Of a DNA stretch of 8,973 nucleotides, positions 5,886 through 8,973 are shown piece by piece. The stretch is from the NCBI GenBank assembly GCA_017650795.1, contig JAGCEE010000283.1:1-8973 (forward strand), in the 5' to 3' direction. Each line of letters begins with the position of its first letter. The first letter of the stretch is position 1. The notes beneath the pieces are model-generated. The model saw only the letters and a list, made by a program, of their open reading frames with translations. It had not been told where the DNA came from and made no database searches. Both the position numbers and the translations under genes were made by a program. The stretch is from Clostridia bacterium. GTDB lineage: Bacteria; Bacillota; Clostridia; Christensenellales; UBA1242.

Positions 5886-6243
5886 TGAAAATCCTTTTCC
5901 AATTCATCTATCTTTTCCGTGATAACCCTTCTCTTTTTTTCAAGCATAGCTCGCCAATAACCTTCAATCAAGTAGTTCAAATGTGATAAGTAATCATCAT
6001 AGTTAGGGTCATCAGGTAAGGTAGGAATCAAGCCATCCAAATTCTTTGTTGCTACGATAGCATCAAAAGGCTTGTAATACCAAACTTCGGCACAAAACTT
6101 TATATCTTCATCACCGATGAACATAGTAAACAGTACCAATGGTTATGCCCCTATATTCTATTCCGATATAAAGATATATCACCTCGCTTGCTAATTACAA
6201 GGCTGTCAATGTGTTTGCTTTCAAGAAAATCAATAAAATTCAT
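5882..6243 (-). CDS. DFE-tail family protein (119 aa) requiring two +1 shifts
   Basis: Unknown function. The start ATG (6243..6241) overlaps the gp46 stop as TAATG, with AAGG at 6251..6254. The straight frame ends at TAG 6153..6151 after 30 residues. A +1 move at CGG 6165..6163 opens 16 codons (G-I-E-Y-R-G-I-T-I-G-T-V-Y-Y-V-H), which again meet CGG, then TGA. A second +1 move at 6116..6114 joins H to G-D-E-D-I-K-F-C and runs to the family tail E-K-I-D-E-L-E-K-D-F-Q. The reconstructed middle reads as continuous alternating beta strands. The shorter option, a TTG start at 6139, has no ribosome binding site and would leave a gap of about 100 bases in an otherwise gapless operon. The tail codons supply AAGGA for the next gene. 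Confidence 0.65.
6114..6116 (-). other. +1 frameshift point at in-frame CGG (second in 5882..6243)
   Basis: Context is GTT CAT CGG TGA TGA. Skipping C gives CAT GGT GAT GAA GAT. The codon after CGG in the incoming frame is a stop, as at the well-known prfB shift site, although the slip here would have a different geometry. Confidence 0.6.
6163..6165 (-). other. +1 frameshift point at in-frame CGG (first in 5882..6243)
   Basis: Context is TTA TAT CGG AAT AGA. Skipping C gives TAT GGA ATA GAA and opens a frame that leads straight to the second CGG site 48 bases on. An SD-like GAGGTGA lies about 13 bases upstream. Confidence 0.6.
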
Positions 6244-7991
6244 TACTTTACCTTCAATTCTGAGAACAAACTCTTCTTTTCAATTTCAATCACTTCATTC
6301 CAATTAACTTGTACATCTGTTAACTTGTGTGAAATCAAGTAAATACCTAATTCCTTATTTTCTTCGGATACGATATTGTACAAGGTAGAAATGAATTGTT
6401 CAATACCAGATTGGTCTACACCACTATCAAGAATTTCATCAATGAAAAGGATAGAACAAGACCAGTTACTTATAATCTTGCTAATTTCAAAGAATGACAA
6501 AAGGATAGCCATATCAATTCTACATCTTTCACCACCACTAAACTGGTTGTAATCTTGCTTGAATTTACCAGTCCTAATTGTTTCATTCATATAGGCATCA
6601 AATTCAAGTGTAACAGCCATTTCAAACTTGTTCAAGTAATGGTTAATCTTGCTATTCAAGATTGGTAAAAGTTGCTTAAAGAAATAACTTCTAAGACCAT
6701 CATCACCCAATACATCAATTAGCTTGTTATCAATTTCAAGTTTATGGTCTAAGTCCTTAATGACTTCATTAAGTTGGTCTAACTGTTCATTCAATGTTTT
6801 GATTCTTGCTTCATATTCATCTAAGGTCAAATCACAAACTTGGTTCTTTATAGTTACGATTTGTTCCTTGATTTGTGTGATAGTCTTTTCGTAATTGGTC
6901 TTATTGAACAATTCTTCTTTTAGTTTGTCAGAAATTTGTGTAATCAAAAGATTATTATTCTTGACCTTTTCCTTTTGGGAATTGAACTGTTCTTCCAATG
7001 TCTTTAAGTGTGGAATGGTTTCTTCCTCAAGGATTCGCAAATCTTCTTTCAACTTTGAAATATGTTTCTTTGCGTGACCCTTAGAAAGTTCACTTCCACA
7101 AATAGGGCACTCATTACTATTACCAATTTGCTTTAGTTTCTTCATAATGCTGTCTTTTTCGTGTTCAGCTACACCAATGTTAGAAGCAAGTTTGGCAAAT
7201 TCTTCATCACTAGGACAAGTATCTTTTCCACTAATTTCAGCTATCTTGTCCTTACCAATCTTGATATTAGTAATGTTTTTCTTGATTTTTTTGTCAAGCT
7301 GGATAATGTCATTTTGTAACTTTTCAATTTGTTTCTTTTGGTTTTCTTCAAAAGATTCAATGTGTTTCTTGATGTTTTCAACTGTACTTACATTATCATC
7401 AATTCTTTCACGATAGCCAGCTGCTTCACCAAGTTTAACCCTTTGGTCACTCTTTTCTGCGGTGATTCGTTTCTTTACTTCCTTACCCATTTCACTAAGA
7501 ACATCTATATTGAAGATGTTTTCAATCAAGGCTCTTTTATCACCAATACTCATTGACAAGAATGGCTTGTTATTTGTAACAGCTACACCAACAATGTTCT
7601 TGAATAGTCTTTCGTTAATACCAAGTAGCTTGTCTATTTCTTCCTGATTTAACTTCTTTGAAGACAAACTATTTACCGCATGCCCATTCTTCTTTAATTC
7701 AAACAAAGTAGGTTTCAAACCACGGGTAATTTCATATTCGTCTGACCCTACCATAAATTCTATGGAAACAACCATATTACCATCATTGTACTTGTTTACA
7801 AGTTGTGCCATCTTGATAGCACGGAATGGTTTTCCAAACAAACAAAAGTTGATAGCATCAAGGATTGTTGATTTACCACTACCATTTTGAGCCTTTATAA
7901 GATTCAAGCCCTTGTGGAAATCCAATGTAGTCCAGTTGTTGCCATAACTCAATATATTTTTGAACTTTACTGTCTTAAAATCTACAAACAT
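6243..7991 (-). CDS. gp46/SbcC/Rad50-like recombination ATPase (582 aa)
   Basis: ATPase subunit of the gp46-gp47 end-processing complex. Visible in order: Walker A A-Q-N-G-S-G-K-S-T at 34 to 42; a long coiled-coil arm; the zinc hook C-P-I-C at 295 to 298; the returning coiled coil to about 420; the ABC signature F-S-G-G-E at 484 to 488; Walker B S-I-L-F-I-D-E at 513 to 519 with the D-loop just after; and the H-loop histidine in Y-L-I-S-H-K at about 555. Length is close to T4 gp46 (560). The ATG at 7991 has GAGGA (7999..8003) seven bases upstream. It has no in-frame CGG and no frame break across 582 codons. It follows a strong terminator, and its stop overlaps the start of the next gene. gp47 lies two small genes downstream. 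Confidence 0.95.
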   Translation of the reverse strand: MFVDFKTVKFKNILSYGNNWTTLDFHKGLNLIKAQNGSGKSTILDAINFCLFGKPFRAIKMAQLVNKYNDGNMVVSIEFMVGSDEYEITRGLKPTLFELKKNGHAVNSLSSKKLNQEEIDKLLGINERLFKNIVGVAVTNNKPFLSMSIGDKRALIENIFNIDVLSEMGKEVKKRITAEKSDQRVKLGEAAGYRERIDDNVSTVENIKKHIESFEENQKKQIEKLQNDIIQLDKKIKKNITNIKIGKDKIAEISGKDTCPSDEEFAKLASNIGVAEHEKDSIMKKLKQIGNSNECPICGSELSKGHAKKHISKLKEDLRILEEETIPHLKTLEEQFNSQKEKVKNNNLLITQISDKLKEELFNKTNYEKTITQIKEQIVTIKNQVCDLTLDEYEARIKTLNEQLDQLNEVIKDLDHKLEIDNKLIDVLGDDGLRSYFFKQLLPILNSKINHYLNKFEMAVTLEFDAYMNETIRTGKFKQDYNQFSGGERCRIDMAILLSFFEISKIISNWSCSILFIDEILDSGVDQSGIEQFISTLYNIVSEENKELGIYLISHKLTDVQVNWNEVIEIEKKSLFSELKVK

Positions 7992-8029
7992 ATTTTAATC
8001 CTCAAAATTTTAAACAAAAAATAGATAAG

Positions 8030-8061
8030 AAAAATGGCTGCAGAGGGAACAGCCATTTTTT
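8030..8061 (-). terminator. rho-independent terminator between uvsY and gp46
   Basis: An 11-bp perfect stem (8030..8040 with 8050..8060), AAAAATGGCTG against CAGCCATTTTT, around a nine-base loop. A- and T-runs flank both sides, so it could work in both directions. It lies 20 bases past the uvsY stop and only 38 bases before the gp46 ATG. Either gp46 has a promoter in that short AT-rich stretch or some transcription reads through. Confidence 0.88.
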
Positions 8062-8080
8062 GTTGTGTGGAAAACTTTTA

Positions 8081-8497
8081 TTAGATATTACTTGTGGTAA
8101 TCTTCTTGTAATCAATGAAATTCTTGATAACGAAAGCCAAGTTTTTCATATTACTTAATGTTTCCGTTATGAAATTCAAGAAATACTTTTGTTGATTTAT
8201 TTCTCGTAATATCTGACAATATTGTGGATTCGCATTTATTTGTGAATCAATTTCTTTAGCATTACTCCAACTAAAGCTATCTTGGAACTTGTAATACTTT
8301 ACCAATTCACCATACTTTTCAGCGGCGTCAATTTCCAATTTCTTGACAATGTATGTTTGGTTAGCATACAACTTTTGATACTTACCAATCAGGGTAGGGA
8401 GATAGTTATTCTTGTCAATAACTTCCCTTAAACCATCAGGCATTTTTAGTTCGTCTTCAACTGCTTTTTCCAAATCTTGAAATTCTTTGATAGTCAT
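8081..8497 (-). CDS. uvsY: UvsY-like recombination mediator (138 aa)
   Basis: UvsY loads the phage recombinase UvsX onto single-stranded DNA coated with gp32. Length matches T4 UvsY (137 aa). From memory of the T4 protein, the pattern lines up: an N-terminal K-Y/W-x-x-x-x-x-x helix and 'I-x-x-L-E' (about 50), K-Y-Y near 67, a [FS]-S/W-S-x-x-E-I block near 75 to 84, an I-N-A-N-P-Q-Y segment in the place of the T4 'L-S-A-D' block, and a final helix L-A-F-V-I-K-N-F-I-D-Y ending close to the C-terminus, as in T4 'G-F-A-I-K-H-I-Q-D-M'. The start has AGAGGA (8501..8506) just upstream. It is flanked by a dyad-bearing gap and a strong terminator, so it is probably its own short transcript. uvsX and gp32 are not in the window. 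Confidence 0.78.
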   Translation of the reverse strand: MTIKEFQDLEKAVEDELKMPDGLREVIDKNNYLPTLIGKYQKLYANQTYIVKKLEIDAAEKYGELVKYYKFQDSFSWSNAKEIDSQINANPQYCQILREINQQKYFLNFITETLSNMKNLAFVIKNFIDYKKITTSNI

Positions 8498-8521
8498 ATT
8501 TCCTCTTTTTCAACAAAATTA

Positions 8522-8565
8522 GTAAATTTCTATTTACATTATTTAGATTGTAAAATTTTGTTTAC
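8522..8565. promoter_or_regulatory. two similar 16-bp dyads upstream of uvsY
   Basis: In the 77-bp gap before uvsY, GTAAATAGAAATTTAC (8537..8522, minus strand) is a 6-bp perfect palindrome arm pair. GTAAACAAAATTTTAC (8565..8550) is a near copy. Their centres are 28 bp apart. They could be operator sites or weak hairpins. The region is AT-rich, so chance is possible. Confidence 0.35.
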
Positions 8566-8574
8566 CAAAGAACT

Positions 8575-8817
8575 TTACTTGAAATCATCTTCCAAATCTT
8601 TAAGTTTATACTTGACCTTTGTTTCTTTCTTCATCTTGTCAATATTATGTTTCTCTTTAAACTTACGATATTCTTCATCGTTTTGTTTACCAAGGTCAGG
8701 TTCATCTAACAAAAAGCATACACCAGCCCTATGAATCCAAGTATAGAAATTATTGAGTCTGTCATTTTCCAATTGATGTAATTCTTCTTCCATTTGCTTT
8801 TCTAATTCTTCTTTCAT
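8575..8817 (-). CDS. small DFE-tail family protein (80 aa)
   Basis: Unknown function. The ATG (8817..8815) overlaps the TGA of the gene above. No clear Shine-Dalgarno precedes it, so translation is probably coupled. The protein is highly charged and mostly helical: an N-terminal E/K/Q-rich helix with M-E-E-E-L-H-Q-L-E, a short hydrophobic turn W-I-H-R-A-G-V-C-F-L-L near 28, and a basic C-terminal helix ending Y-K-L-K-D-L-E-D-D-F-K. The tail is followed by a 77-bp gap rather than a coupled gene, so it is not kept for ribosome binding. Confidence 0.8.
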   Translation of the reverse strand: MKEELEKQMEEELHQLENDRLNNFYTWIHRAGVCFLLDEPDLGKQNDEEYRKFKEKHNIDKMKKETKVKYKLKDLEDDFK

Positions 8818-8973
8818 TCTTCAAAATCACCATCAATATCTTGTAACTTTTTCTTTACCTTATATTGTTTAATCATTAGTTGTAATTCAGATATTTTTTC
8901 TTCATACATCTTCTTATTGAAATGTAAAGCCTCATCGTAATCAACCATGACATAAATCAAACTTTCATATATC
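8814..8973 (-). CDS. small DFE-tail family protein, C-terminal part (runs off window)
   Basis: The last 52 codons of a gene that begins beyond base 8973. The visible part is mostly a charged helix (K-K-M-Y-E-E-K-I-S-E-L-Q) with a K-V-K-K-K-L-Q-D-I-D-G-D-F-E-E ending, the same tail as eight other proteins here. The stop TGA overlaps the ATG of the next gene. The tail codons GGT GAT TTT contain no AAGGA, so the D-F-E residues are kept even where they cannot serve as a ribosome binding site. An internal ATG is visible near 8946, but I see no reason to prefer it over a start outside the window. Function unknown. Confidence 0.7.
   Translation of the reverse strand, partial: IYESLIYVMVDYDEALHFNKKMYEEKISELQLMIKQYKVKKKLQDIDGDFEE

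Noticed and set aside
6137..6139. TTG start for a short 85-aa version of the gene after gp46.
   Set aside because: No ribosome binding site. A TAATG-coupled ATG with AAGG exists at 6243, and the reconstructed frame is open to it through two CGG sites. I keep some doubt.

Overview
The window looks like part of a low-GC, T4-like (recombination-dependent) bacteriophage genome. Every gene I can support lies on the minus strand. The genes are small and tightly packed, with 4-bp ATGA, TAATG and TGATG junctions and AAGGA/GAGG ribosome binding sites. Three proteins form a T4-type recombination core: a UvsY-like mediator (8081..8497), a gp46/SbcC-like ATPase with zinc hook (6243..7991), and a gp47/Mre11-like nuclease (4430..5486). 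TAA, TAG and TGA all act as stops. I cannot name the host, and I see no tRNA, CRISPR array, insertion sequence or origin.

Layout, in the direction of transcription (high to low coordinates). (1) 8973..8575: two small proteins that end in a shared C-terminal 'DFE' tail. (2) A 77-bp gap with two dyads, then uvsY, then a strong hairpin terminator at 8030..8061. (3) A long coupled run: gp46, two DFE-tail proteins, gp47, a 101-aa unknown, a DxD glycosyltransferase, a TupA-like ATP-grasp protein and a 163-aa unknown, closed by a terminator at 1773..1808. (4) Five overlapping small DFE-tail genes (1765..263), then the start of a second TupA-like ATP-grasp paralog that runs off the window.

The most unusual signal is in the reading frames. 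Three genes (gp47, the ATP-grasp gene, and the small gene after gp46) are intact only if the ribosome moves +1 at an in-frame CGG codon. The small gene needs this twice. In all four places, skipping the C turns CGG-N into a glycine codon GGN and restores the expected protein. In gp47 this restores the Mre11 motif I (D-L-H-F-G). I count only five in-frame CGG codons in the window, and four sit at these shift points. The fifth (1233..1235) is read without a shift and is preceded by A, whereas the four shifting ones are preceded by a pyrimidine. This may be a recurrent CGG-directed +1 frameshift. A systematic sequence error is the main alternative.

The second unusual signal is a family of nine small proteins that share a short C-terminal tail, roughly [IL]-x-x-[IL]-x-x-D-F-[EKQV]. 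In five of them the tail codons also form the AAGGA ribosome binding site of the next gene.
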